The notes under the pieces were generated by a model. The model searched no databases, was not told where the DNA came from, and saw nothing but the letters and a program-made list of their open reading frames with translations. 8,045 nt of DNA, from contig DAKQ01000039.1 in the NCBI GenBank assembly GCA_002496635.1, forward strand, positions 1 through 8,045, given 5' to 3'. Positions within the stretch are counted from its first letter, which is position 1; each line of letters starts with the position of its first letter. Origin of the DNA: Euryarchaeota archaeon UBA82 (lineage in GTDB: Archaea; Thermoplasmatota; Poseidoniia; Poseidoniales; Poseidoniaceae). The position numbers and the translations under genes were made by a program. Positions 1 through 7,152 of the stretch are shown here, piece by piece.

Positions 1-51
1 ATGGCCGTTGATATTTCGCTGGAGTATTGGGAAATCATCACGTATTGCCAT
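1..51 (-). CDS. sufS: Probable cysteine desulfurase SufS, N-terminal fragment (partial)
   Basis: Only the first 17 codons are in the window, reading MAIRDDFPILQRNINGH; the gene continues beyond base 1. The FPIL...NG pattern matches the usual N-terminus of SufS-family cysteine desulfurases (typically FPIL...vNGk.l.YLD). These pyridoxal-phosphate enzymes take sulfur from cysteine and pass it to the SufBCD scaffold. The ATG at 51 lies 4 nt past the sufD stop and is preceded by GGTGA at the same 4-nt spacing seen before sufB. Position directly after sufC-sufB-sufD is the classical place for sufS. The PLP lysine and catalytic cysteine are outside the window, so a paralogous class-V aminotransferase cannot be excluded from sequence alone; context makes SufS much the best choice. 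Confidence 0.8.
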   Translation of the reverse strand, partial: MAIRDDFPILQRNINGH

Positions 52-55
52 GAAA

Positions 56-60
56 TCACC
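56..60 (-). promoter_or_regulatory. Ribosome-binding site of sufS overlapping the sufD stop codon
   Basis: On the minus strand the sequence reads GGTGA-TTTC-ATG. The TGA of the site is the sufD stop codon itself, so terminating ribosomes sit on the sufS initiation region. This suggests translational coupling and fixes the sufS start at 51. Confidence 0.7.
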
Positions 61-1093
61 CGAGTAGTTGACATTCAAGATGAACAGTAAGTCGTGTTTG
101 CATTGCCTCGCGTACTGAATCAGAACGTACTTCGACAAATGAGTCGACAAGGAATCCTTCAACAAGCATTGCAGTCGCTTCTTCTTGGTTTAATCCTCTG
201 CTCATTAGGTAATGCATTTGAGTAGGGTCTATCGGCGCTGATGCAGCACCATGCGCAGCAGCAACTTCATTGGCCATGACTTCCAATTCTGGTATGGCTT
301 CAGCTCTTGCTGATGGTGAAAGCAGGAGGTTTCGGAATATTTGTCCAGCGTCTGTATGTTGTGCATCATCATCGATGGTTAGTGCACCGGTTCCGACAGA
401 ATGGCTCCGATCATCACATGCTGCATTAACGGTGAGTTTGGAATTTGAGTGTGGTTGTTGGTGATGAATTTCGACGTGATGATCGTCATGACGGGTCCCA
501 TGGCCATGAACAGCAATAAACTGCTTATGGTTCGAATTCGTCCCAGAGAGCGTTGTTCGAATATCTGATTTAATTCGCTGTCCGCCAAGAGACAATGTCG
601 CCAGTTCAAAGTCCCCATCGCGTTCAACATTCCAATTATCTGTTCGAACAAGAACTGTTTCAGTTGAGAGTTCGTTGATCAATCCCACCGACAATTGTGA
701 ATTTGAACGAATGTCACCAGTCAGCCACAAGCCAACCCATTCCGCTTCTCCAGTAAGGTGGAACATCACACTGGATGATTGTGTGGATTCGATGTGGATA
801 TGAGCTGCAACTGCATGGCCGCCAGCCCTAATGTGGACATGACTCGTTTCATTTTCGAGGGCAAGAATATGTGTATTTTCAATAACTTCATCAAGGAAAA
901 TACGAGCGATATCATCGCCATGCTGAATGCTTCTTTTTGAAACAATTTTCAGTTCTGCACCTTCACTCTCGACAACGACTTCTCCTATTGTAGGCAACTC
1001 GTCAACTTTTGTCGGGTGAACTCTTGACCAAGGCGTGTATCGCCAGAGATGTTCTGAACGAGTTGGAAGAGACGCATCGAGGTACGATGTCAT
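56..1093 (-). CDS. sufD: Fe-S cluster assembly scaffold subunit SufD
   Basis: A 345-residue protein of the SufB/SufD family. SufD pairs with SufB and two SufC ATPases in the cytosolic SufBC2D complex that assembles Fe-S clusters. The N-terminus has the SufD signature E-x-x-WRYTPW (residues 14-22). The C-terminal core runs through [16 protein letters not shown] (245-260), [11 protein letters not shown] and [10 protein letters not shown] (near 298-306), which are standard SufB/D blocks. His281 in AAHGAA appears to be the counterpart of E. coli SufD His360, implicated in cluster assembly. It lacks the cysteine/glutamate pair seen in the SufB of this operon, so it is SufD and not a second SufB. 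Residues 189-215 hold nine histidines, more than the usual H...H..P pattern. The ATG at 1093 overlaps the sufB stop as ATGA, with a GGAGGG site upstream at 1103-1108. Confidence 0.95.
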   Translation of the reverse strand: MTSYLDASLPTRSEHLWRYTPWSRVHPTKVDELPTIGEVVVESEGAELKIVSKRSIQHGDDIARIFLDEVIENTHILALENETSHVHIRAGGHAVAAHIHIESTQSSSVMFHLTGEAEWVGLWLTGDIRSNSQLSVGLINELSTETVLVRTDNWNVERDGDFELATLSLGGQRIKSDIRTTLSGTNSNHKQFIAVHGHGTRHDDHHVEIHHQQPHSNSKLTVNAACDDRSHSVGTGALTIDDDAQHTDAGQIFRNLLLSPSARAEAIPELEVMANEVAAAHGAASAPIDPTQMHYLMSRGLNQEEATAMLVEGFLVDSFVEVRSDSVREAMQTRLTVHLECQLLG

Positions 1094-2496
1094 CCAATCG
1101 AACCCTCCATTTCGAGTTCTAAGAGACGGTTGAGTTCAACTGCATATTCCATTGGTAGTTCTCTCGTAAATGGTTCAAAGAATCCATTGACGATAAGTCC
1201 CATTGCCTCTTCTTCGGAATGCCCTCTGCTCATGAGATAGAACAGTTGGTCGCTTGATATCTTTGAAACACTTGCCTCGTGTTCAAGATCTGCAGTTGAA
1301 TTCCCAATTTCCATTGTTGGATATGTATCGCTTCTGCTGTCTTCATCGAGCATAAGAGCATCGCAGACAACTTTGGAGCGACATCCATTTGCCTTCGGAG
1401 TGACTTGCAACATTCCTCGGTAAGATGAGCGTCCACCTCCTTTGGAAATGGATTTGGAGAGAATGTTGGATGTCGTGTTGGGTGCAAGATGGTGCACCTT
1501 AGCCCCTGCATCTTGATGCTGTCCAGTGCCAGCGTATGCAACAGAGATGATTTCAGCGTGAGCACCTTCTCCCTTGAGGAGAACAGAGGGGTATTTCATG
1601 GTTAATTTAGACCCAATGTTGCCGTCGACCCATTCCACAGTAGCGTTCTTGTGTGCAACACCTCGTTTTGTGACCAGGTTGTAGACGTTAGCCGACCAGT
1701 TTTGAACGGTCGAGTAACGAATTTTTGCACCTTCCATTGCAATGAGTTCTACAACTGCAGAGTGTAGGGAATCTGTGGAATATGAAGGGGCAGTGCACCC
1801 CTCGACATAATGTAAGGACGAACCTTCGTCAGCGATGATGAGTGTTCGTTCAAACTGACCCATGTTCTTGGCATTAATTCTAAAATAGGCTTGAACTGGC
1901 ATCTCAACATGAATGCCTTTTGGCACATAGATGAATGATCCACCAGACCATACTGCTGTATTCAATGCGGAAAATTTGTTATCACTGTGAGGCACAACCG
2001 TTCCAAAGTATTTCTTAACTAATTCAGGATACTCTTTGAGTCCTGAATCCATGTCGAGGAAAATAACTCCTTGTTCTTCTAAATCTTCTCGAATCGAATG
2101 GTACACCGCTTCACTTTCGTATTGTGCAGTAACTCCTCCAAGCCATTTTTGCTCAGCCTCGGGTATGCCTAGGCGATCAAATGTTCGCTTGATGTCTTCT
2201 GGGACATCATCCCAGTTCTTCTCAGTCTTGTCTGAGGAGCGAAGGAAATATGTGACATTGTCGAAGTTAATACCTTCTAGAGAATCGCAGTTCCCCCATG
2301 TCGGCATTTCTCTTTCAACAAAGTGTTTGTATGCCTTTACTCGGATATCTGTCATCCATTCAGGTTCGTTCTTGAGTTCGGATATGTCACGGACAACTTG
2401 CTCGCTAAGTCCTTTATCGAATCTGATTGTAGCAGATTCCGGATCATGGAATCCATAGCGATAATCGCCAACTGCTTCTTGTGCATCTTGTGTCAT
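1090..2496 (-). CDS. sufB: Fe-S cluster assembly scaffold subunit SufB
   Basis: A full-length SufB of 468 residues, the usual size. It is the main scaffold subunit of the cytosolic SufBC2D complex on which nascent Fe-S clusters form. Family blocks are visible in order: PEWM-x4-KAYKHF (46-59), [23 protein letters not shown] (184-206), [10 protein letters not shown] (231-240), HHLAPNTTS (335-343), SYRGMLQV (358-365), and the C-terminal EHEASVSKI / [10 protein letters not shown] / [12 protein letters not shown] (405-439). Cys378 in KVVCDALML matches the E. coli SufB cysteine 405. Glu407 lies 29 residues later, the same spacing as E. coli Glu434. Both residues tied to sulfur acceptance and assembly are therefore kept. 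The start is fixed by GAGGTGA 4 nt before the ATG. It starts 9 nt after sufC and ends overlapping sufD by 4 nt, so it is an operon member. Confidence 0.98.
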   Translation of the reverse strand: MTQDAQEAVGDYRYGFHDPESATIRFDKGLSEQVVRDISELKNEPEWMTDIRVKAYKHFVEREMPTWGNCDSLEGINFDNVTYFLRSSDKTEKNWDDVPEDIKRTFDRLGIPEAEQKWLGGVTAQYESEAVYHSIREDLEEQGVIFLDMDSGLKEYPELVKKYFGTVVPHSDNKFSALNTAVWSGGSFIYVPKGIHVEMPVQAYFRINAKNMGQFERTLIIADEGSSLHYVEGCTAPSYSTDSLHSAVVELIAMEGAKIRYSTVQNWSANVYNLVTKRGVAHKNATVEWVDGNIGSKLTMKYPSVLLKGEGAHAEIISVAYAGTGQHQDAGAKVHHLAPNTTSNILSKSISKGGGRSSYRGMLQVTPKANGCRSKVVCDALMLDEDSRSDTYPTMEIGNSTADLEHEASVSKISSDQLFYLMSRGHSEEEAMGLIVNGFFEPFTRELPMEYAVELNRLLELEMEGSIG

Positions 2497-2500
2497 TGTT

Positions 2501-2507
2501 TCACCTC
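2501..2507 (-). promoter_or_regulatory. Ribosome-binding site of sufB
   Basis: The minus strand reads GAGGTGA-AACA-ATG around the sufC/sufB junction, a near-complete archaeal Shine-Dalgarno sequence. The sufC stop TGA lies in the same bases, pointing to coupled translation. It supports the sufB start at 2496. Confidence 0.75.
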
Positions 2508-3249
2508 AAGCAAGGGCTTCGACCCAATCGTAACCTTCATTTTCAAGTTTGAGAGCCAATTCTGCCCCTCCACTTTGAACTATTTTCCCGTCAAGAAGAA
2601 CATGAACGACATCTGGCTTGACCAAATCAAGGAGTCTTTGATAATGTGTGATGACTAAACAGCCAGTGTTTTGAGCAACGCTATTGATGCCTTCTGCCAC
2701 GATGCGAAGAGCATCGATGTCAAGACCAGAATCGGTTTCATCCAAGAGTGCAAGGTCTGGTTGTAGAAGAAGTAGTTGAAGGATTTCAAGACGCTTCTTT
2801 TCTCCACCGCTGAATCCTTGATTGACGTAGCGAGACAGGAATGAGCGATCCATGCTTAGTTGTTCCATTGCATTCTTGAGTTCTTTCCTGAATTCTCTGG
2901 GTGGCGGTGCTTCGCCACGAACCGAAGCGACTGACTTACGGAGGAATGTTCCAACTTGGACGCCGGGGATTGATGCAGGATATTGGAAGGAAAGGAACAT
3001 CCCTTCTCTCGCACGTTGGAAGACTTCCATCTCTTCGATGTTGGAGCCTTTGTAATGAATTGTGCCTTGCGTAATTTCGTAAGCGGGGTGGCCCATGACT
3101 ACATTTGCTAGCGTCGATTTTCCTGAACCGTTTCGACCCATAATCGCATGAATTTCTCCACGGTTAATCGTTAAATTTAATCCGTTGAGAATCGGAGTGC
3201 CTTCTACTGATACGTGGAGATTTTCCACTCGAAGTAGCGCGTCCCCCAT
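2506..3249 (-). CDS. sufC: Fe-S cluster assembly ATPase SufC
   Basis: A 247-residue soluble ABC-type ATPase that powers the SufBC2D scaffold by binding SufB and SufD. It is not part of a membrane transporter. All nucleotide-binding motifs are intact, numbered from the ATG at 3249: Walker A GRNGSGKS (38-45), Q-loop Gln89 in LSFQYP, signature SGGEKKR (147-153), Walker B LALLDE (166-171), D-loop SGLD (174-177) and switch His202 in ITHYQRLLD. The sequences SFQYP-x-IPGV, SGGEKKR-x-EI and DETDSGLD are typical of SufC and distinguish it from exporters. Three in-frame ATGs lie at 3261, 3252 and 3249. The last is chosen because GGTGA precedes it by 4 nt, as at sufB and sufS; choosing 3261 would add four residues. 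It is the first gene of the leftward operon. Confidence 0.96.
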   Translation of the reverse strand: MGDALLRVENLHVSVEGTPILNGLNLTINRGEIHAIMGRNGSGKSTLANVVMGHPAYEITQGTIHYKGSNIEEMEVFQRAREGMFLSFQYPASIPGVQVGTFLRKSVASVRGEAPPPREFRKELKNAMEQLSMDRSFLSRYVNQGFSGGEKKRLEILQLLLLQPDLALLDETDSGLDIDALRIVAEGINSVAQNTGCLVITHYQRLLDLVKPDVVHVLLDGKIVQSGGAELALKLENEGYDWVEALA

Positions 3250-3352
3250 CATCTCACCCATATATCCCTACAATCACACCCTTATCAATGGATGTAATCT
3301 CCCTTGGTACTACTTTGCAACAGTTCAAACAGTACCTTGTATTCGCCAGCAC
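3250..3352. promoter_or_regulatory. Divergent intergenic region between sufC and nfu, with an imperfect inverted repeat
   Basis: This is the only substantial gap between genes and must hold the promoters of both blocks. An imperfect inverted repeat spans 3306-3336: GGTACT-AC-TTTG, an 8-nt centre, then CAAA-C-AGTACC. The arms match at ten base pairs with a 1-nt difference in arm length. The repeat lies 17-47 bp before the nfu ATG and about 57-87 bp before sufC. That position suits an operator over the nfu promoter and an upstream site for suf. I see no clear TATA box; TTATCAAT at 3282-3289 is the nearest AT-rich candidate on the plus strand. No ribosome-binding site precedes nfu, so its mRNA may be leaderless. 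The regulatory function is inference. Confidence 0.5.
3254..3258 (-). promoter_or_regulatory. Ribosome-binding site deciding the sufC start
   Basis: The minus strand reads ATG-GGTGAG-ATG-ATG. GGTGA at 3254-3258 stands 4 nt before the third ATG (3249), exactly the spacing at sufB and sufS. The first ATG (3261) has only a weak AGGG upstream. Confidence 0.55.
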
Positions 3353-3817
3353 ATGGAGGATGATTTGGTCCGGGCATATGCGCTTGAAGCTCAAAAGGCC
3401 ATGGAAGCAGAGGCGAAACGTCGAATTGAAGAAACTTCAAACCCAGAAGAAGACCAAAGACTGCGTAATCTTTCGTTGCATGAAGTACTTGATTCTGAAC
3501 ACCTCGTTCCTGCATTATGCGCACGTCTGGGGGCAGTTCGTGCTGCCCTTGATGGGCATGGCGGAGGTATTGCTGTGGTGAAGACTCAAGCAGCAGATTC
3601 AGGTCTACGATTCGTTCTGGATTTGACGGGAGCGTGCCTCACATGTGGTGCAGCACCAGGCACACTCGAAGGAGTACGAAATGATCTTGAAGCGGATTCT
3701 GAAATAGAATTAATTCAATTTTCCACTGCTCTACTTGATACATTCGATGAACTAGGACGGGAATTTATCCTTGCACATGGGAACGTTGAATTCGTTGATG
3801 TTTCATCGGCGCCTTGA
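3353..3817 (+). CDS. NifU C-terminal domain (Nfu)-like Fe-S carrier/scaffold protein
   Basis: A 154-residue protein whose middle (about residues 55-122) resembles the Nfu domain: LGAVRAALDGHGGGIAVV, then a beta-rich stretch, then TGACLTCGAAPGTLEGV. Cys95 and Cys98 form the CxxC motif that, in a dimer, holds a 4Fe-4S cluster for delivery to apoproteins. The family role is cluster carrier or scaffold acting after SufBCD; that this protein does so is inferred from the motif and from its place divergent to suf. Residues 1-50 are charged and likely helical (a coiled-coil-like run at 7-38), and residues 123-154 form an acidic tail. Neither belongs to the core domain. The ATG at 3353 is preferred because the frame further upstream lies in the promoter region and inside sufC. 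No Shine-Dalgarno sequence is visible, fitting a leaderless first gene. Confidence 0.85.
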   Translation: MEDDLVRAYALEAQKAMEAEAKRRIEETSNPEEDQRLRNLSLHEVLDSEHLVPALCARLGAVRAALDGHGGGIAVVKTQAADSGLRFVLDLTGACLTCGAAPGTLEGVRNDLEADSEIELIQFSTALLDTFDELGREFILAHGNVEFVDVSSAP

Positions 3818-3842
3818 AATCACACCGTTCAGCCCATCGAGT

Positions 3843-6098
3843 ATGGCGGTATGGAACTCAGGCTCTCGAGGCGACCCGCAACCTTGTAGGGAGGGGGATG
3901 AAGGTAAATTCGAAATTTCTTCGAGAGATGGCCGCGCTCGAGTAGGGAAACTTCATACAAAACACGGGATTCTAGAAACGCCTGCGTTACTCCCTGTTAT
4001 CAATCCAAATATACGTACAATTGAGCCACGAGAAATGTGGGATAGGTACGGTATTTCGGCTTTAATTACCAACTCTTACATCATCTGGAAGCATGACGAA
4101 CTCAAGCAACATGCTCTGGAAAAAGGAGTTCATGATCTGCTGGATTATCCTGGAGTTATTATGACCGATTCAGGTACATTCCAAGCCTATGTGTACGGAG
4201 ATGTTGAAGTCGGTGTCGAGGAAATCGTCGAGTTTCAAAAGTCAATAGGAGTTGACATCGCAACTATGCTGGATGTATTTAGTCGCCCTGATATGTCCGA
4301 ACTTGAAGTCGAATCAGCTGTGGACGTCACTGTTGAGCGAGCACAACAATCGATTGATATCGCCGGAGATACGATGTTAAATGGGCCGATTCAAGGAGGT
4401 ACATTTCGCCATCTACGCAAGAAATCAGCCCGCGAAATGAGTACTTTTGATTTCGCAGTTCATCCAATCGGTGGTATTGTTCCAATTATGGAAAAACATC
4501 GCTACAAAGATCTTGCAAAAATCATGTTAGCCACGCTACCAGAACTTGCTCCTGAACGACCTAGGCATATGTTCGGATGTGGGCATCCAATGCTCTTCCC
4601 GATGTTAATTGCATTAGGGGCTGATCTGTTTGATTCAGCAGCGTACGCTCTTTTTGCTCGTGATAAACGCCTTCTATCGCCCTCTGGAACCATCCATTTG
4701 GACGATCTTCAAGAATGGCCTTCAATGCTTCCTTGTGTGGTTGGTTACAGTCCGAAAGATGTTTTGAAAATGAAGGAAAAAGAGCGCACAGCCTTCTTGG
4801 CTCGCTATAATTTAGAAGTGACTTTAGCAGAGTTGGCTCGTTGTAAGCAAGCAGTTCATGATGGAACCATCTGGCAACTTGCAGAGCAGCGTAGCCATCA
4901 ACATCCTGCTTTACGGGAAGCATTCCTATGGCTGACTACTCGGCCGTTTCCATCGGGAATTTCCATTGATGTTTTGGATGACCTCATCGTTGACGATCGT
5001 GCTGCTGCACGAGAGATTTCACCAGAAGGTGGTATTTGGGAAGGGGATTGGTCGTTCGTAATCGATGCACAATCGCCCCGAAGGAAAAAGGGAGAGCGAT
5101 GGGGTGGAGAGGATACGCTGGTTCGACCTCATATTCTTGCAGCACGAAAGCAACTGCATACACGATGGAAACCTGAGGAGAACAACCGCATTGATGTTTT
5201 GATTTTACATGGCGCCCCTGGGCCATGGCGAATGCGGTGTGAGACATTGGTTTTGAGAATGCAATCACTCCTTCCTTCGATGGAGATTTTTGTACAAACT
5301 CCTCTCGGATTACTTCCGTATGGTCTTGAAGATCTCAATCCATTTGCGCAAGTCGATGGCCCATCTTGGTTGTGGGACAGGCGCCCGAATCCGATGCTCA
5401 TTCGGAAAGAATTGATGATGTTTAGCATTGATGCTGATCGTATCCTCACATTAGATATCTCTTTGGAAAAGGTAGTTCAGAAAGCCTCTGAACTCCTACA
5501 ATCATTCGAGATTATTGCAGAACCACTTATTGTTGACGATTCAATACTCCCAGAGCAAAGAAAGTTGCTTCGAAGGAAACAGATTCTCCAGAAACTCGTT
5601 GTTTTGGCAAATTGTAATTCTGAATCAGCTCATGAAATGCTTGATGGATGTTCCTTCATAATCGGAGGGACGGGTCGAGTGAAGAATGTATTGAATGCTT
5701 CAGGCAAGCATATTCTTAGTCCGAGATTGACTGATGGAGGCTTATCTATTACTGACTTTGGTTCTGAAATTCTCTATGGGTATCGTTCATTGCCGCTGCC
5801 AACTGAGCATAATCGGTTTTCGCCTATGGCGAACCCTGGAGAAGGATTGCCTTTGGTGATTATACACGATGATGCGGTTGAGTATATTCTTCGAGGACGA
5901 AATGTATTCCATGGGTTCATTCACGCTTGTGATGCATGGCTTACTGCTGGACAGGCATGTTTGATTGTTCGACAAAATGGTAATCTCGTCGGTCATGGTA
6001 TTTCTCGATGCAATGCAAATGAAGCTCTTCGATTGAGGAAGGGTATTGCTGTCCGAACTCGCAGTGATTTCTCGAAAACAATTGACGTAGCAAATTGA
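3843..6098 (+). CDS. tgtA: Archaeal tRNA-guanine transglycosylase (archaeosine pathway), extended, with PUA domain
   Basis: A 751-residue archaeal TGT, which exchanges guanine 15 in the tRNA D-loop for preQ0, the first step on the tRNA towards archaeosine. The catalytic barrel covers about residues 22-360. Motifs include ETPALLPVINPN (45-56), TDSGTFQ with general base Asp109, GPIQGG with Gln184, and GADLFDS with Asp264 as the probable nucleophile; Asp144 probably contacts the base. The zinc site is eroded: one Cys (298) stands where three are expected, and the expected His is Tyr322. Residues 430-515 resemble the ArcS-type domain (TPLGLLPYGLE, 486-496) but lack its active motif. A PUA domain ends the protein (about 670-742). 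Length is about 170 residues above the roughly 580 of P. horikoshii TGT. The start is uncertain: 3843 is the first in-frame ATG after nfu, with 3777 and 3798 as alternatives; none has a ribosome-binding site. Confidence 0.92.
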   Translation: MAVWNSGSRGDPQPCREGDEGKFEISSRDGRARVGKLHTKHGILETPALLPVINPNIRTIEPREMWDRYGISALITNSYIIWKHDELKQHALEKGVHDLLDYPGVIMTDSGTFQAYVYGDVEVGVEEIVEFQKSIGVDIATMLDVFSRPDMSELEVESAVDVTVERAQQSIDIAGDTMLNGPIQGGTFRHLRKKSAREMSTFDFAVHPIGGIVPIMEKHRYKDLAKIMLATLPELAPERPRHMFGCGHPMLFPMLIALGADLFDSAAYALFARDKRLLSPSGTIHLDDLQEWPSMLPCVVGYSPKDVLKMKEKERTAFLARYNLEVTLAELARCKQAVHDGTIWQLAEQRSHQHPALREAFLWLTTRPFPSGISIDVLDDLIVDDRAAAREISPEGGIWEGDWSFVIDAQSPRRKKGERWGGEDTLVRPHILAARKQLHTRWKPEENNRIDVLILHGAPGPWRMRCETLVLRMQSLLPSMEIFVQTPLGLLPYGLEDLNPFAQVDGPSWLWDRRPNPMLIRKELMMFSIDADRILTLDISLEKVVQKASELLQSFEIIAEPLIVDDSILPEQRKLLRRKQILQKLVVLANCNSESAHEMLDGCSFIIGGTGRVKNVLNASGKHILSPRLTDGGLSITDFGSEILYGYRSLPLPTEHNRFSPMANPGEGLPLVIIHDDAVEYILRGRNVFHGFIHACDAWLTAGQACLIVRQNGNLVGHGISRCNANEALRLRKGIAVRTRSDFSKTIDVAN

Positions 6099-6129
6099 GA
6101 AAGGATTGAAAGACTTCCGCCCATTGCTT

Positions 6130-6136
6130 GAGATGA
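6130..6136 (+). promoter_or_regulatory. Probable ribosome-binding site of the ABC ATPase gene
   Basis: GAGATGA differs from the GAGGTGA seen before sufB by one base and stands 5 nt before the ATG at 6142. It contains the alternative ATG at 6133, so it favours the later start. Confidence 0.4.
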
Positions 6137-6141
6137 AAGCA

Positions 6142-7152
6142 ATGACGTCTGATTGGGTAATCGAGACAAAAGAGTTGACCAAATCCTATGGTCCTCATGT
6201 TGCCCTAGATTCTCTTAGCATAAACATTCCACACGGAGCAACAGGTCTCCTAGGCCCTAATGGAGCGGGGAAATCCACCTTTTTCAAGACGATTTTAGGA
6301 TTGATTCAAGCCACATCTGGAGAAGGAAAAGTATTGGGTCATGATATACGAACCGATGGACTCGATATACGCTCTAAAATTGGATACATGCCTGAATATG
6401 AGGCTTTAGACAATAACATGGATGCAATTCATCAAGTGCGTTACAGTGGTGAATTGCTTGGAATGAACCCGGTCGTTGCAATGGCTCGAGCGCATGCAGC
6501 GATGGAATATGTTGGACTCGGAGAATTACGTTATCGTCCGATTCATACGTATTCTACGGGAATGCGGCAAGCCACAAAACTTGCATGTGCAATCATTCAC
6601 GATCCTCAACTCATTATTGCAGATGAACCGTCAAATGGTCTTGATGCCGATGCACGTAATTCAATGTTGACCACGTTGTACAACATGGTTCATTCAGGAG
6701 GTCGTTCAGTACTCATGTCCAGTCACCTCATGGAAGATGTTGAGCGAGTCTGCGAAAGCATGGTCTTGCTTCACAAAGGGAAACTTGCGGCACAAGGACG
6801 TATTGAAGATTTGAAAGCGATTGATCGGGAAATTGAGATTCATGTATGGGGTTCTGCAAACGAACTCGAACAAGCCATGAAGAAGGATGGGCTTGATGTT
6901 CGGCGAGAAGGCAGAATCATGCGGATTAAGCATGAAGGCGATAATACAACCCATCGAATTTTGAAATGCGCAGCAGAAACCGGTGCTCAAATTCGACGCA
7001 TGCACGAATATGAAGCCTCCTTGGAGGATTTGTTTATCGTCATCATGGAACGATTTGGTTATGGTGTGAAATCCAGTGAAGATCTCCTTGCTTCACCTGC
7101 TGAGGCTCGTAGAGTCGATGCTCCAGAACACATGGGGGGCTCGGGTTCATGA
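6142..7152 (+). CDS. ABC-2 type exporter, ATP-binding subunit
   Basis: A 336-residue ABC ATPase of the CcmA/NatA/drug-exporter group, expected at the inner face of the membrane with the permease encoded just after it. Motifs, numbered from the ATG at 6142, are A-loop Tyr16 in TKSYG, Walker A GPNGAGKST (38-46), signature STGMRQ (138-143), Walker B LIIADE (157-162) with Glu162, D-loop GLD (166-168), and switch His195 in SSHLMEDVER. The Q-loop reads IGYMPEYEAL, with Pro-Glu where many families have Gln; this is common in ABC-2 exporters. Residues from about 227 form the C-terminal domain frequent in this group, ending in a Gly/Ser-rich tail. ATG 6133 (339 aa) and TTG 6106 (348 aa) are alternative starts. 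The gene follows the TGT stop by 43 nt and overlaps the permease start by ATGA. The substrate cannot be told from sequence. Confidence 0.92.
   Translation: MTSDWVIETKELTKSYGPHVALDSLSINIPHGATGLLGPNGAGKSTFFKTILGLIQATSGEGKVLGHDIRTDGLDIRSKIGYMPEYEALDNNMDAIHQVRYSGELLGMNPVVAMARAHAAMEYVGLGELRYRPIHTYSTGMRQATKLACAIIHDPQLIIADEPSNGLDADARNSMLTTLYNMVHSGGRSVLMSSHLMEDVERVCESMVLLHKGKLAAQGRIEDLKAIDREIEIHVWGSANELEQAMKKDGLDVRREGRIMRIKHEGDNTTHRILKCAAETGAQIRRMHEYEASLEDLFIVIMERFGYGVKSSEDLLASPAEARRVDAPEHMGGSGS

Noticed and set aside
2036..2658. Two plus-strand open frames opposite sufB and sufC (2036-2458 and 2323-2658)
   Set aside because: Both are antisense to strongly supported genes, have no recognisable motif, and are shadows of the coding strand's codon pattern.
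3270..3300. A TATA box for the suf or nfu promoter
   Set aside because: Only weak AT-rich runs are present (for example TTATCAAT); none matches an archaeal TATA box at a convincing distance, so no separate promoter element is claimed.
3185..3352. Upstream extension of the nfu reading frame to 3185
   Set aside because: It would run antisense through the start of sufC and the promoter region, and the extra 56 residues show no domain. The ATG at 3353 gives a clean protein.
4502..5449. Several minus-strand open frames opposite the TGT gene
   Set aside because: They overlap a well-supported plus-strand gene, have no family features and no start signals.
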